A DNA stretch of 64,000 bases from Aliiroseovarius salicola (GCF_027891095.1 NZ_JAQIIO010000003.1:124001-188000), one strand, 5' to 3'; numbered from the stretch's first letter, positions 16,224 to 25,527 are shown. Translations and numbers: made by a program. The notes: a model not told the origin generated them from the sequence alone.

Positions 16224-18013
16224 GAGACCTCCATCAGGTCCGGGGTCGCCTTGGCGACATTATAGGTGAACAGCTTCATGTCCCAGGCGGCAGTCGGGCA
16301 ACGCTCGGCGCAAAGACCGCAATGCAGGCAGACATCTTCATCCTTGACCAGAACCTTGCCGGTATTCAGCGTTTGCGAGACATAGATGTCCTGTTCGGGA
16401 TCGTCGGCGGGCACCATCAGGTTTGCCCGCAGCTCCTCTTCCGGGGCGTTTTGGATGAAATTGATACAGCTGGTGGGGCAAATATCCGCGCAGGCGTCGC
16501 ATTCAATGCAACTGTCCGCCGTAAAGACCGTCTGGGCATCGCAGTTCAGGCAGCGTTCCGCCTGAACAAAGGCGGTTTCCAGATCAAAGCCCAGCTCGAC
16601 CTCAAGGTCGCGATCTTTCAGCGCCTCGCCTAGCTCGACCAGAGGGACAGCCTCGCGTTTGTCATTGACCGGAATGGAATCATAGCTCCATTCATGTATC
16701 CCCATCTTTTGGCTGATTAGCGTCACATTCGGGGCAGGGCGCTTTTCAAGATCCTTGCCGCGACAATAGAGGTCGATCGACACCGCGGCCTTGTGGCCGT
16801 GGGCCACGGCGGTGATGATATTGGCCGGACCAAAAGCGGCGTCCCCACCAAAGAACACGTCCTTGCGGGTCGACTGGAACGTCTCGTCATCATTGATGAT
16901 CGGCGTGCCCCAGCTGGTAAAGCGAATGCCGGTTTCCTTTTCGATCCAGGGGAAGGCGTTTTCCTGACCGATGGCAATCAGCACGTCATCACATTCAAAG
17001 AATGCAGGTTCCTCACCGGTTGGGACAAGCTCGCGGCGCCCGTCTTCGTGATATTTTGGCTCGACCTTTTCAAAGGTCATACCCACCAGCTTGCCCTTCT
17101 TCAGGACAAACTCCTTGGGGACGTGATTATCGATGATCGGGATGCCTTCGTGAATGGCGTCCTCTTTCTCCCAAGGCGAGGCCTTCATATCCTCGAAGGG
17201 CGAGCGCACGATCACCTTGACGTCCTCGCCGCCCAATCGGCGTGAGGTGCGGCAGCAATCCATAGCCGTGTTGCCACCTCCCAGAACGATGACCTTCTTG
17301 CCGATCTTCTTGGTGTGCTCGAAGGCCACATTGGCAAGCCAGTCCAGCCCGATATGGATGTTTTTGTCGGCTTTCTTGCGACCGGGCAGCTTGGGCAGGT
17401 CGCGCCCGCGCGGCGCGCCGCTTCCGACAAAGACCGCATCATATCCATTGGTCAGGATGTCCGCCATGCTGTCGACATAGGTGTTGAAATGGGCCGTGAT
17501 CCCCATATCCATCACATAGCCAACCTCTTCATCCAGCACGCTTTCAGGCAATCGGAACGAGGGGATTTCAGAGCGCATGAACCCCCCGGCCTTTGCGTTT
17601 GCATCGTAAAGATGCAGCTCGTACCCGAGCGGCGCCAGATCGCGCGCCACGGTCAACGAGGCGGGGCCGCCGCCGATCAGAGCGATCTTTTTTCCGTTGG
17701 GCTTTCCGGCACGCGGTAGACGAGAGGACACATCTTCCTTGAAATCTGCCGCCACCCGTTTCAGCCGACAGATGGCCACGGGTTCCTCTTCCACCCTGCC
17801 GCGCCGACAGACCGGTTCACAGGGGCGATCACAGGTCCGGCCCAGAACACCGGGGAAGACATTGCTTTCCCAGTTCACCAGATAGGCATCGGTATAGCGC
17901 TGTTGTGAAATGAGGCGGATATAGGCGGGCACCGGAGTATGTGCCGGGCAGGCAAACTGACAATCAACAACTTTATGAAAGTACTCAGGATCGGTAACGT
18001 TGGTCGGTTTCAA
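16220..18013 (-). CDS. GltD-like FAD/NAD(P) oxidoreductase with [4Fe-4S] clusters, electron-transfer subunit
   Basis: 597 residues. An N-terminal cluster domain (CQFACPAHTPVPAYI, then CDRPCEPVCRR) is followed by an FAD-binding GGGPASLTVA near residue 112, an NAD(P) site GGGNTAMDCC near 240, and two C-terminal ferredoxin motifs (CIECDACADICPTSC and CLHCGLCAERCP). It starts with TTG at 18013, seven bases after GGAG. First gene of the operon with the alpha and beta subunits, it should pass electrons from the ThDP enzyme to NAD(P)+. A similar KorABC arrangement is known for a 2-oxoglutarate:NADP+ oxidoreductase of Azoarcus evansii; substrate here is not proven. Confidence 0.9.
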   Translation of the reverse strand: MKPTNVTDPEYFHKVVDCQFACPAHTPVPAYIRLISQQRYTDAYLVNWESNVFPGVLGRTCDRPCEPVCRRGRVEEEPVAICRLKRVAADFKEDVSSRLPRAGKPNGKKIALIGGGPASLTVARDLAPLGYELHLYDANAKAGGFMRSEIPSFRLPESVLDEEVGYVMDMGITAHFNTYVDSMADILTNGYDAVFVGSGAPRGRDLPKLPGRKKADKNIHIGLDWLANVAFEHTKKIGKKVIVLGGGNTAMDCCRTSRRLGGEDVKVIVRSPFEDMKASPWEKEDAIHEGIPIIDNHVPKEFVLKKGKLVGMTFEKVEPKYHEDGRRELVPTGEEPAFFECDDVLIAIGQENAFPWIEKETGIRFTSWGTPIINDDETFQSTRKDVFFGGDAAFGPANIITAVAHGHKAAVSIDLYCRGKDLEKRPAPNVTLISQKMGIHEWSYDSIPVNDKREAVPLVELGEALKDRDLEVELGFDLETAFVQAERCLNCDAQTVFTADSCIECDACADICPTSCINFIQNAPEEELRANLMVPADDPEQDIYVSQTLNTGKVLVKDEDVCLHCGLCAERCPTAAWDMKLFTYNVAKATPDLMEVS

Positions 18014-18255
18014 TTACAGCTCCTATCGATTGGCTGAAATGTGCAGAGCGGCAAACTCAGGAAACCTTGAGGGAGGGCTTGTGTAAAGCCTCCAAACGTC
18101 AATTTCAGTCGTTTTTTCACGCAATATTGTCGCATTGAATGGAAAATATCCGTGGCTGACCCGGTGCTGAAGGTAATCAAGGTCGTGCGCACTGTGATGC
18201 AGCGGCTTCTGAGGGCATCAAAAACAACAAAAAGATGGGTGCGCCACGGGGCGGA

Positions 18256-19269
18256 TCAGGCCGAGTTTCGGATCACCATCTGACCAAGAAATTGCTGGTT
18301 TTCGGTCTGTTCCAGCTCGCCACTCAGCAAGGTCACAAGCCGTTCCGCCATCCGTGTTATCGGTTGGCGATAGGTCGTGATCCGGTAATTCGGATTGGCT
18401 GCGGCTGGAACGTCGTCAAACCCGGTGACCGCCACGTCTTCGGGGATGCGCAGGTTAAAATGGTGGCGCAATGCATCCATCGCCCCGATGGCAAGCGCGT
18501 CATTTTCGCAGACAATCACATCCGGGAACGCGTCTGGTTGGCGCTCTGACAGCCTGTCAATGATTGCGGAATAGGCCATGCCGGGGTCATAGCTTGGCAC
18601 GTCTGCCACCTCTGGCGTCATGCCGCGATGCTCTTGCCAGCGAGCGACAAAAGCCTCTTGCCGGGTCAGATGGGCGGATTTGGTTTGCGGTCCGGCCAGA
18701 AAGAACGGGCGCTGATAGTCGCGCCCCATCACATAATCCGCGATCTCGGTCATCGCGGCGTGATCATCAACACTGATTGAGATCGTGTCAGGGTTTTCCG
18801 AGTTGCGTGCGAAGATGATCAGCTTTTTCACCCGCCGCGCGCCGAGGGCTGCCGACAGCACATCGTCATCGAACTGCACCCCAATCAGGATCGCCGCGTC
18901 CACGCGGCGTTGGCTGGCTGACAAAAGAGCGCCAGGGGCGTCATCCTTGTCGAGCATGTTGACCAACAGCGTATCCCAGCCGTTCTTGCGCAATACCCGG
19001 GTCAGACGCTCCATCATGACCAGCTTGTGTGGATTGCTGAAATCATCCACCAGAAGCGCCACCAGATTGCTGCGGTCCGACGCGAGGGATGCGGCCAGAA
19101 GGTTGGGGGCGTATCCCAGTTTTTCAGCGGCCTCCATCACCGTCTGGCGGCTTTTGGCGGAAATCGATGCATTGGGTTTGAACGCGCGGTTCACCGTCCA
19201 GCGCGAGACGCCGGCGGCTTGTGCCACGTCATCGGCAGTTACCTCATTGGCATCTTTTCTGTCGCTCAT
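18256..19269 (-). CDS. LacI-family transcriptional regulator
   Basis: 337-residue repressor-type regulator. The N-terminal helix-turn-helix reads VTADDVAQAAGVSRWTVNRAF, followed by the hinge helix region LGYAPNLLAASLASDRSNLV and a periplasmic-binding-protein-like sensor domain ending in the typical DVAVTGFDDVPAAANPNYRI. Start 19269 is chosen for AGGAGG upstream; the longer frame would run through the operator. It is divergent from two Gfo/Idh/MocA dehydrogenases, and the shared 140-bp promoter carries a double operator, so it very likely controls the catabolic cluster and itself. Confidence 0.92.
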   Translation of the reverse strand: MSDRKDANEVTADDVAQAAGVSRWTVNRAFKPNASISAKSRQTVMEAAEKLGYAPNLLAASLASDRSNLVALLVDDFSNPHKLVMMERLTRVLRKNGWDTLLVNMLDKDDAPGALLSASQRRVDAAILIGVQFDDDVLSAALGARRVKKLIIFARNSENPDTISISVDDHAAMTEIADYVMGRDYQRPFFLAGPQTKSAHLTRQEAFVARWQEHRGMTPEVADVPSYDPGMAYSAIIDRLSERQPDAFPDVIVCENDALAIGAMDALRHHFNLRIPEDVAVTGFDDVPAAANPNYRITTYRQPITRMAERLVTLLSGELEQTENQQFLGQMVIRNSA

Positions 19270-19323
19270 CGCATCGGCCTCCTCTGGGCACCCTAGCCTT
19301 AGAATTGGCGCCTGACCATCACA

Positions 19324-19363
19324 TTTGCTCGCGCGTGCAAAAAATCTTGCACGCGCGAGCAAA
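19324..19363. promoter_or_regulatory. Double LacI-type operator (nested inverted repeat)
   Basis: Two perfect 17-bp arms (TTTGCTCGCGCGTGCAA, 19324-19340; TTGCACGCGCGAGCAAA, 19347-19363) flank AAAATC. Each arm also contains a nearly symmetric 16-bp LacI-type site with central CGCG (TTGC-N8-GCAA, 14 of 16 positions symmetric), centred 22 bp apart, two helical turns. Two repressor dimers could therefore bind the same face of the DNA between lacI and the divergent dehydrogenase gene. Confidence 0.85.
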
Positions 19364-19409
19364 GAGGTGTTGAGTGTTGGCGACTCATCAAGGGATTCGG
19401 GAGATTGAG

Positions 19410-20408
19410 ATGCTGAGAGTAGGTTTGCTTGGGGCAGGGCGTATTGGTCAGGTCCATGCGGTCAATATTGCCGGGCATGCGCTGAGCGAGTTGGTGGCGG
19501 TCTCGGATTTCCATGCTCCCGCTGCAAAGTCGCTGGCCGCCCAATATGGCGCTGACGTAAAAAGTTCAGAGGAAATCCTCGCGGATCCGTCAATCGACGC
19601 AGTCTTGATTGCCACGCCAACCGACACCCATTCCGACCTGATCGAAGCCGCGGTTGCCGCTGGGAAGGGTGTGCTCTGCGAAAAGCCGGTTGATCTGTCT
19701 CTGGCCCGCGCAAAAGCGTGCCTTGCTGCCACGGATGGGGCCACCAAACCGATCATGATCGGATTCAATCGGCGATTTGATCCCAATTTTTCAGCCCTTC
19801 AGCGGGCCGCCGCACAGGGGGAGATCGGCAAAGCTGAACTCCTCTCCGTCACCTCTTTTGATCCGGCGCCCCCCCCGGTGGACTATGTGAAAGTCTCCGG
19901 TGGCCTGTTTCGGGACATGATGATTCATGATTTTGACATGGCAAACTTCCTGATGAGGGACACTCCGATCAGCATTTCAGCAGTGGGGAGCGCGATCATT
20001 GATCCCGCCATCGGAGCCGCAGGCGATGTGGATACCGCCGTGGTGACCATGACCTACGGCGATGGGCGCATTGCGGTCATCAAAAACTCGCGCCGGGCCG
20101 CATACGGATATGATCAACGGGTTGAGCTTCTTGGGTCCGAGGGGCTTCTGGCCGCTGACAACATGCTGGAGAACACGGTTTCGAAATCCACCAAGGCCGG
20201 GGTGACAGGTGCCAAGCCCGAACATTTCTTTCTGGAACGTTATCAGAAAGCCTATGTGGCCGAATGGCAGGCCTTCATCGATGCGATGCTGAATGGAGCT
20301 CCGGTGCCGGTGTCACTGGAAGATGGGGTGATGGCCCTGGCAATGGCCGAAGCAGCGACGAGGTCAGCGAGTGTCGGGCGCACGGTTTTGCTAAGTGAGA
20401 TTGTCTAA
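19410..20408 (+). CDS. Gfo/Idh/MocA oxidoreductase, inositol 2-dehydrogenase-like
   Basis: 332-residue NAD(P)-dependent sugar/cyclitol dehydrogenase. The N-terminal Rossmann site is MLRVGLLGAGRIGQVHAVNI, the catalytic Lys is in LCEKPVDLS, and the C-terminal domain has FNRRFDPNF and GGLFRDMMIHDFDMANFLM, the latter including the catalytic Asp/His pair seen in inositol dehydrogenases (IolG). Start 19410 has GGGAGATTGAG upstream; it opens the operon just after the LacI double operator. iolG-like, but substrate (myo-inositol, a derivative, or a sugar) is inferred. Confidence 0.88.
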   Translation: MLRVGLLGAGRIGQVHAVNIAGHALSELVAVSDFHAPAAKSLAAQYGADVKSSEEILADPSIDAVLIATPTDTHSDLIEAAVAAGKGVLCEKPVDLSLARAKACLAATDGATKPIMIGFNRRFDPNFSALQRAAAQGEIGKAELLSVTSFDPAPPPVDYVKVSGGLFRDMMIHDFDMANFLMRDTPISISAVGSAIIDPAIGAAGDVDTAVVTMTYGDGRIAVIKNSRRAAYGYDQRVELLGSEGLLAADNMLENTVSKSTKAGVTGAKPEHFFLERYQKAYVAEWQAFIDAMLNGAPVPVSLEDGVMALAMAEAATRSASVGRTVLLSEIV

Positions 20409-20411
20409 ACC

Positions 20412-21518
20412 ATGTCAGGTCAACCAAAGACAATTGGGGTTGGATTGCTGGGCACCGGGTTCATGGGCAAATGCCATGCCCTTGCCTGGCAACAGGTTGC
20501 CGCGACATTTGGGACGACGCATCCAAGGTTGGAACTTCTGGCCGACGTTGATGTTGAAGTGGCCAAACACGCGGCGCAACAATTCGGATTTTCCCGGGCA
20601 ACGGATGACTGGCATTCGGTTGTGACTGATCCCGCCGTGGACGTTGTCTCGATCACCACCCCCAATGGGTTGCATCGCCCGATGGCAGAGGCAGCGCTGA
20701 AAGCTGGCAAACATGTCTGGCTGGAAAAGCCCATGTCTTCGACATTGGACGATGCACAAGCGCTGGTCGACTGTGCGGCCTCTCATCCCGGGCAGGTCAC
20801 GATATTGGGGTATAGTTTCCTCCGGTCCCCCGCCTTTCAGGCCGCTCGCAAGATGGTTGCGCAGGGAGAGATCGGAACCCCGGTGTGTATCCGGGGCGTG
20901 TATGACGAAGATTATTGCGCTAATCCTGAATTGCCCTGGAGCTGGCGCATGACGCGCGCGCAAGGCGGGCTGGGCGCGCTTGGGGATCTGGGGTGTCACC
21001 TCGTCAGCCAGATGTGCGCATTGCTGGGCCCGGTGACAGAGGTCATTGGGCAAACGCATACTTCCATTACGACACGACAGTCACCGGATGGTTCCAAGCC
21101 GGTCGAAAACGAAGATGTCGCATCTGCCATGATACGGTTTGTCTCTGGTGCGCATGGTACGTTTTCAACGTCGCGCGTCGCCCATGGGCGCAAATGCCGG
21201 TTGCAGTGGGAGCTTCAGGGCACCGACGGCACCATTGCCTTTGATCATGAAAACATGAACGAGCTCTGGGTGTGCCGGGCGGGTGAAGCCGGGTTCACGC
21301 GACACCTCAGCGGACCTGATCAACCTGATTTTGCTGCCTTTTGCCCGGCGCCTGGCCATGGGTTTGGCTTTAACGACCTGAAGGTCATCGAAGCCCGCGA
21401 TCTTATACGGGCCATTGAGGGGGGCGCCAATGCGGGACCAGATTTTGTTGAAGGGCTGGAAATCGAACGGATCATACATGCCATTGCCTCTTCACATGGT
21501 CATGCGATCAGTTTGTAG
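20412..21518 (+). CDS. Gfo/Idh/MocA oxidoreductase, second paralogue
   Basis: 368-residue NAD(P)-dependent dehydrogenase, three bases after the first. Rossmann motif [20 protein letters not shown], lysine motif [13 protein letters not shown], and the C-terminal [22 protein letters not shown] with the conserved Asp and His. It is unlike its neighbour in sequence, so the two probably act on different substrates or steps. It closes the first transcription unit before a 157-base gap to the dioxygenase. Confidence 0.86.
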   Translation: MSGQPKTIGVGLLGTGFMGKCHALAWQQVAATFGTTHPRLELLADVDVEVAKHAAQQFGFSRATDDWHSVVTDPAVDVVSITTPNGLHRPMAEAALKAGKHVWLEKPMSSTLDDAQALVDCAASHPGQVTILGYSFLRSPAFQAARKMVAQGEIGTPVCIRGVYDEDYCANPELPWSWRMTRAQGGLGALGDLGCHLVSQMCALLGPVTEVIGQTHTSITTRQSPDGSKPVENEDVASAMIRFVSGAHGTFSTSRVAHGRKCRLQWELQGTDGTIAFDHENMNELWVCRAGEAGFTRHLSGPDQPDFAAFCPAPGHGFGFNDLKVIEARDLIRAIEGGANAGPDFVEGLEIERIIHAIASSHGHAISL

Positions 21519-21565
21519 AGGGTGCGATGCCGAAGAGGCCTCAGTGCAATATTACGGCTGGTCGC

Positions 21566-21582
21566 TTGAGTGTTGAACTCAA
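21566..21582. promoter_or_regulatory. Inverted repeat upstream of the PhyH gene
   Basis: TTGAGT (21566-21571) and ACTCAA (21577-21582) around GTTGA, in the 157-base gap between the second dehydrogenase and the dioxygenase gene. Size and position would suit an operator, but it does not resemble the TTGC...GCAA site found before the first dehydrogenase. Confidence 0.3.
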
Positions 21583-21675
21583 TTCTCTGGAAAACATGAT
21601 GAATTTGTTTGGTTTGACCTAAGTTTCACCGCCCCATCCGGGGTTAACATCACCACCAACGGAAAGGACATTACC

Positions 21676-22851
21676 ATGGTGGACTATGAATTCGGATATA
21701 TCCCTTACTTTGATCGCGAAAGCTGCGATCTGGACGAATTCAAGGTGTTGACCTCACAGGCACTTGAGCTGGGGCAGGTACCCCATGCGGCTGAGGTCGC
21801 CAAGAACGTGCCGATCTATGACATGAATGCGCTGCGCAGTTCTTTGGAAGATCCGGAAAAACGGCGTGCCCTGATGGCGGAATGGGCTTGGGTGCTGGGC
21901 CGGTCTTCGGGTGTCGTCGTGCTGAAAGCGGCCTATGCTGATACGGGGCCTGTTGATGCCGCCACCGCGATTTACCAACAGGTGATTGCGGATGAGCGCA
22001 AAGGGGCGGCCGGAAGCGGAGATCATTTCGCGGCAGCAGGCGCCAATGACCGGATCTGGAACTCGCTCCAGAAACTTTGCGAACGTGATCCGCAGGTCTT
22101 TGCCCGCTATTTCGCCAACACGGCGATTGCCGCGATCTGCGAAGCGTGGCTGGGACCGAACTACCAGATGACCGCGCAGGTCAATCAGGTACGCCCCGGC
22201 GGCGCGGCGCAGGATGCGCATCGCGATTATCATCTGGGGTTCCAGACCTCGGATGTGGCCGAAACATACCCCGCCCATATGCATGACCTGTCGGCGGCGC
22301 TTACGCTGCAGGGGGCGGTGGCGCATTCGGATATGCCGGTGGTGTCTGGCCCGACCAAACTCCTGCCGTTCTCGCAACTTTATCGCCCCGGCTATGTGGC
22401 GTGGCGGCGTGAGGATTTCCGGGTGTATTTCGAAGAAAGCCACATCCAGCTTCCGCTGGAAAAGGGGGATGCGGTGTTCTTCAATCCGGCGCTCTTTCAT
22501 GCGGCGGGGGCCAATACCAGCGAAGATATCGAGCGGATGGCGAACCTGTTGCAGGTCTCGTCCGCCTTTGGTCGCGCGATGGAAAGTGTCGACAGGCTGG
22601 GGATGTCAAAACGGCTTTATCCGGCACTTCAGGCGCTGGGCGATACATTGACACCGGCCGAACGAAAGGCGGCGATTGCCGCCTGCGGAGAGGGATATTC
22701 CTTCCCGACCAACCTCGACACCGATCCGCCAACCGGGGGGCTGGCCCCAGAAACACAAGCGGCGCTTCTTGGTCGAGCATTCGACGAAGGGTCGTCGGCA
22801 GAGGCCGTCGTCACCGCGCTTGAGGCACAGGTCAAACGCCGCGAGGCATGA
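21676..22851 (+). CDS. Phytanoyl-CoA dioxygenase (PhyH) family Fe(II)/2-oxoglutarate oxygenase
   Basis: 391-residue putative 2-oxoglutarate-dependent hydroxylase. The metal site is visible as H-x-D in AQDAHRDYHLGFQ and the distal His in FFNPALFHAAGANTS, followed by Arg in DIERMANLLQVS for 2-oxoglutarate. The protein is longer than classic PhyH enzymes. It overlaps the short lead of iolB, and its place in a cyclitol/sugar cluster suggests hydroxylation or oxidative demethylation of a polyol derivative (inference). Confidence 0.85.
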   Translation: MVDYEFGYIPYFDRESCDLDEFKVLTSQALELGQVPHAAEVAKNVPIYDMNALRSSLEDPEKRRALMAEWAWVLGRSSGVVVLKAAYADTGPVDAATAIYQQVIADERKGAAGSGDHFAAAGANDRIWNSLQKLCERDPQVFARYFANTAIAAICEAWLGPNYQMTAQVNQVRPGGAAQDAHRDYHLGFQTSDVAETYPAHMHDLSAALTLQGAVAHSDMPVVSGPTKLLPFSQLYRPGYVAWRREDFRVYFEESHIQLPLEKGDAVFFNPALFHAAGANTSEDIERMANLLQVSSAFGRAMESVDRLGMSKRLYPALQALGDTLTPAERKAAIAACGEGYSFPTNLDTDPPTGGLAPETQAALLGRAFDEGSSAEAVVTALEAQVKRREA

Positions 22852-22907
22852 TAGAAAACAGGGGCCGCGCTCAGGCGCGGCTCGATTCGAGTTTGAGGGG
22901 GCAGACC

Positions 22908-23714
22908 ATGGCAGATCTTCTGCGTAAACCATTTGGAAACCACGGTAAGGTGCATGACATCACGCCGGAAAGCGCAGGGTGGCGCTATGTAGGCTTCGGC
23001 CTTTACAAGCTCCGTGCAGGTGAAAGCGCCGAGGAACTGACCGGTGATCGCGAGGTGATCCTGGTGATGGTCGAAGGCAAAGCCCAGATCACCGCTGCCG
23101 GACAGGATTGGGGCGTTCTCGGGGATCGCATGAATGTCTTTGAAAAGACTCCGCCGCATTGCCTCTATGTGCCGAACGGGTCCGAGTGGAAAGCCACGGC
23201 GGAAACCGAGTGTACGGTTGCGGTCTGCACGGCGCCGGGCAAAAGCGGTCATGAAGCGCGGCGGATTGGTCCCGATGGCATCACGCTCACCGAACGCGGC
23301 AAAGGTACGAACACGCGCTACATCAACAATATCGCCATGGAAGCGGAAGATTACGCCGACAGCTTGCTGGTGACCGAAGTGTTCACCCCGGCAGGCCACT
23401 GGTCGTCCTTCCCGTCGCATCGCCATGACGAAGATGATTTTCCACGGATCACCTATCTGGAAGAGACCTATTACCACCGCCTGAACCCCGCGGACGGGTT
23501 TGGCATCCAGCGCGTCTATACCGATGATGGCGGGCTTGATGAAACCATGGCGGTGAATGACGGCGACGTGGTCCTTGTCCCGCGCGGACATCATCCCTGC
23601 GGGGCGCCATACGGGTTCGAGATGTATTATCTCAACGTGATGGCAGGGCCATTGCGCAAATGGCGGTTCGTCCCGGCCCCCGAAGTGGAATGGATCATGG
23701 AGCGGGACGCCTGA
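22908..23714 (+). CDS. iolB: 5-deoxy-glucuronate isomerase
   Basis: Isomerises 5-deoxy-D-glucuronate to 2-deoxy-5-keto-D-gluconate in myo-inositol breakdown. 268 residues of a two-cupin protein; recognisable stretches are GWRYVGFGLYKLRAGES, the metal-ligand region SSFPSHRHDEDDFPRITYLEE (His/His/Glu), and FGIQRVYTDDGGLDE with PRGHHPCGAPYG. Start 22908 follows GAGGGGGCAGACC; the earlier ATG 22848 lies in the previous gene's end. The other iol genes (C, D, E) are not in this window. Confidence 0.93.
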   Translation: MADLLRKPFGNHGKVHDITPESAGWRYVGFGLYKLRAGESAEELTGDREVILVMVEGKAQITAAGQDWGVLGDRMNVFEKTPPHCLYVPNGSEWKATAETECTVAVCTAPGKSGHEARRIGPDGITLTERGKGTNTRYINNIAMEAEDYADSLLVTEVFTPAGHWSSFPSHRHDEDDFPRITYLEETYYHRLNPADGFGIQRVYTDDGGLDETMAVNDGDVVLVPRGHHPCGAPYGFEMYYLNVMAGPLRKWRFVPAPEVEWIMERDA

Positions 23715-24469
23715 TGCCAGATTTTGCCAATTATCCCAGCCTTCAAGGCAAAACGGTCTTCATCACCGGAGGGGCATCGGGGATCGGTGCGGAGACCGTG
23801 AAAGCCTTTGCAGAGCAGGGGGCCAAGGTGGGGGTTGTCGATCTCGATGAAACTGCGGCCAGTGATCTCCTGTCTGGTCTCGATGGGGATCATGCATTTG
23901 TCCGATGCGATCTTCGTGACATAGCGGCGTTGCAAAAGGCGTTTGATGAGCTCGCGGACGGACTGGGACCAGCACAGGTATTGGTGAACAACGCGGCGCG
24001 CGATGATCGGCACAATTGGGCGGATGTGACACCTGACTATTGGGATGAACGCATGAACACCAACCTGCGCCACATGTTCTTTGCCATCCAGTCGGTTGCG
24101 CCTGGAATGATTGCTGCCGGTGGTGGGTCGATCATCAACATAGGGTCGAACTCTTGGTGGGAGGCAGGCGGGGGGTTCCCGGCATACACAACCGCCAAGG
24201 CGGCCGTGCACGGCCTCACCCGCACCATGGCGCGCGATCTTGGCCAGCACCACATTCGCGTCAATACCGTGGTGCCCGGGTGGATCATGACAGATCGCCA
24301 GAAAGAACTTTGGGTGACACCCGAGGCGCTGGGTAAGCAAGTCGAGCGTCAATGCCTGCCAGATCCGATTGATCCGGTGTATGTCGCACGGATGGTGTTG
24401 TTTCTCGCTTCGGATGACGCGGCCATGTGCAGCGCAAACAATTTCATGGTCGAAGCCGGGTCGATCTGA
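23714..24469 (+). CDS. SDR-family oxidoreductase, sugar-dehydrogenase (XylB)-like
   Basis: 251-residue short-chain dehydrogenase. NAD site TGGASGIGAETVKAF, catalytic Ser in INIGSNSWWEAGGG and Tyr/Lys in AYTTAKAAVHG. The segments YPSLQGKTVFITGG, NNAARDDRHNWADVT, YWDERMNTNLRHM and VLFLASDDAAMC resemble Caulobacter-type D-xylose/aldose 1-dehydrogenase (XylB) from memory. TGATG overlap with iolB shows coupling. Probable role: oxidation of an aldose or cyclitol intermediate of the cluster. Confidence 0.85.
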   Translation: MPDFANYPSLQGKTVFITGGASGIGAETVKAFAEQGAKVGVVDLDETAASDLLSGLDGDHAFVRCDLRDIAALQKAFDELADGLGPAQVLVNNAARDDRHNWADVTPDYWDERMNTNLRHMFFAIQSVAPGMIAAGGGSIINIGSNSWWEAGGGFPAYTTAKAAVHGLTRTMARDLGQHHIRVNTVVPGWIMTDRQKELWVTPEALGKQVERQCLPDPIDPVYVARMVLFLASDDAAMCSANNFMVEAGSI

Positions 24470-24612
24470 GCGCTGATCCGCTTTTGTCGAGTTCGCTCTC
24501 CTTGTCCGACTCACCTTATCGTGTGCATACTGGTTACATCCACCAAACGGCGCCTTGGCTGCGCATTCCAACTGGTCCGCGACCAGGTGCCTTCGCAACG
24601 ACGGAGGAAAAC

Positions 24613-25083
24613 ATGACTATTTCTGCACGTTTGGAACATCACCTGAGCGATCTCGGATTGCACTATTCGATGATCCCACATCCCTATGCCGCCACCGCGG
24701 CCGAAGTGGCCGAGGCAGCACATGTTCCCGGAGATCACCTTGCTAAATCAGTGCTTATCCACATGGAGGAAGGCCCGATGCTGGCGGTGGTGCCAAGCAA
24801 CCAACAGGTTGATCTGACAGCCCTTCAGTCCTTGATGCAAAAGCGTTTGGGGCTGGCGCCAGAAACCGAGATGAAAGAAGTGTTTAATGATTGTGATCTT
24901 GGGGCGGCCCCACCGGTCGGTGAAGCCTATGACGTGCCAACCATCGTGGATGACAGTCTGTCCGGGCTTGATAAGATCTGGTTTGAAGGCGGCGACCACA
25001 CCACGCTGATCGAAATGCGGGGGCGCGACTTCGACAAAATGATGAAAGATGCAGAGCACGGATCATTCTGCTGCCTGCACTAA
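24613..25083 (+). CDS. YbaK/EbsC-type aminoacyl-tRNA deacylase
   Basis: 156-residue protein of the YbaK/ProX editing fold, which hydrolyses mischarged aminoacyl-tRNAs. Seen: the HPYAATAAEVAEAAHVPGD lead, LAKSVLIHMEEGPMLAVVPSNQQVD (substrate-binding Lys), and VFNDCDLGAAPPVGEAYDVPTIVD, a typical family core. Start 24613 follows GGAGGAAA. It stands alone between the catabolic cluster and the nap operon. Which aminoacyl-tRNA it edits is unknown. Confidence 0.88.
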   Translation: MTISARLEHHLSDLGLHYSMIPHPYAATAAEVAEAAHVPGDHLAKSVLIHMEEGPMLAVVPSNQQVDLTALQSLMQKRLGLAPETEMKEVFNDCDLGAAPPVGEAYDVPTIVDDSLSGLDKIWFEGGDHTTLIEMRGRDFDKMMKDAEHGSFCCLH

Positions 25084-25527
25084 GCGGTGATGAAAGCTCT
25101 TGAAACAGGACTTTGGGAGGAGGTCGCCTATTTCTCCTCTCTTTGTTCCCGTAACGCTTTGCCAACTCGATGAGATGTGCTGACCACATTGGGGCGGGAA
25201 TCGATATTGTGAGGGGCAAAGCGGGGAGGCGGTTACATGCACTTGTAAAAAGGGGCTGAAAACCGCGTCTTGTGGGTGGCGACGAAAAAATAATTAACAC
25301 CCCCCCCCTGAGCGTGTTTTCACAACGGATCAGGTCGGATTGTCGTTGTGATTATCTGGCTTTTACAGTGTGTTACCGCTCTTTTCATAACGCTTTCATA
25401 AAACTGGATTTATTTACATCCTGACGCATTTCTTCACAAGCCGCGAAAATTTTGATCTAGGTCAAACGGTCGCGATCTCCATGGCGTTATGGGTAGTTCA
25501 GCAAGCCAGAAAAGCGAGCCATGACCC
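25084..25527. other. Intergenic region upstream of napF
   Basis: 444 bases without a gene between the YbaK-type gene and napF. It contains a C8 tract (25302-25309 area), AT-rich sequence, and the FNR-type site at 25452-25465; no further reading frame of note is seen. The long gap fits a regulated promoter. Confidence 0.5.
25452..25465. promoter_or_regulatory. FNR/Crp-family binding site upstream of nap operon
   Basis: TTGAT-CTAG-GTCAA, one position off the symmetric TTGAT-N4-ATCAA FNR consensus. Its centre lies about 69 bases before the napF start; a class II start site 41 bases downstream would fall near base 25500. This is consistent with oxygen- or NO-responsive control of periplasmic nitrate reduction. 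Confidence 0.75.
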
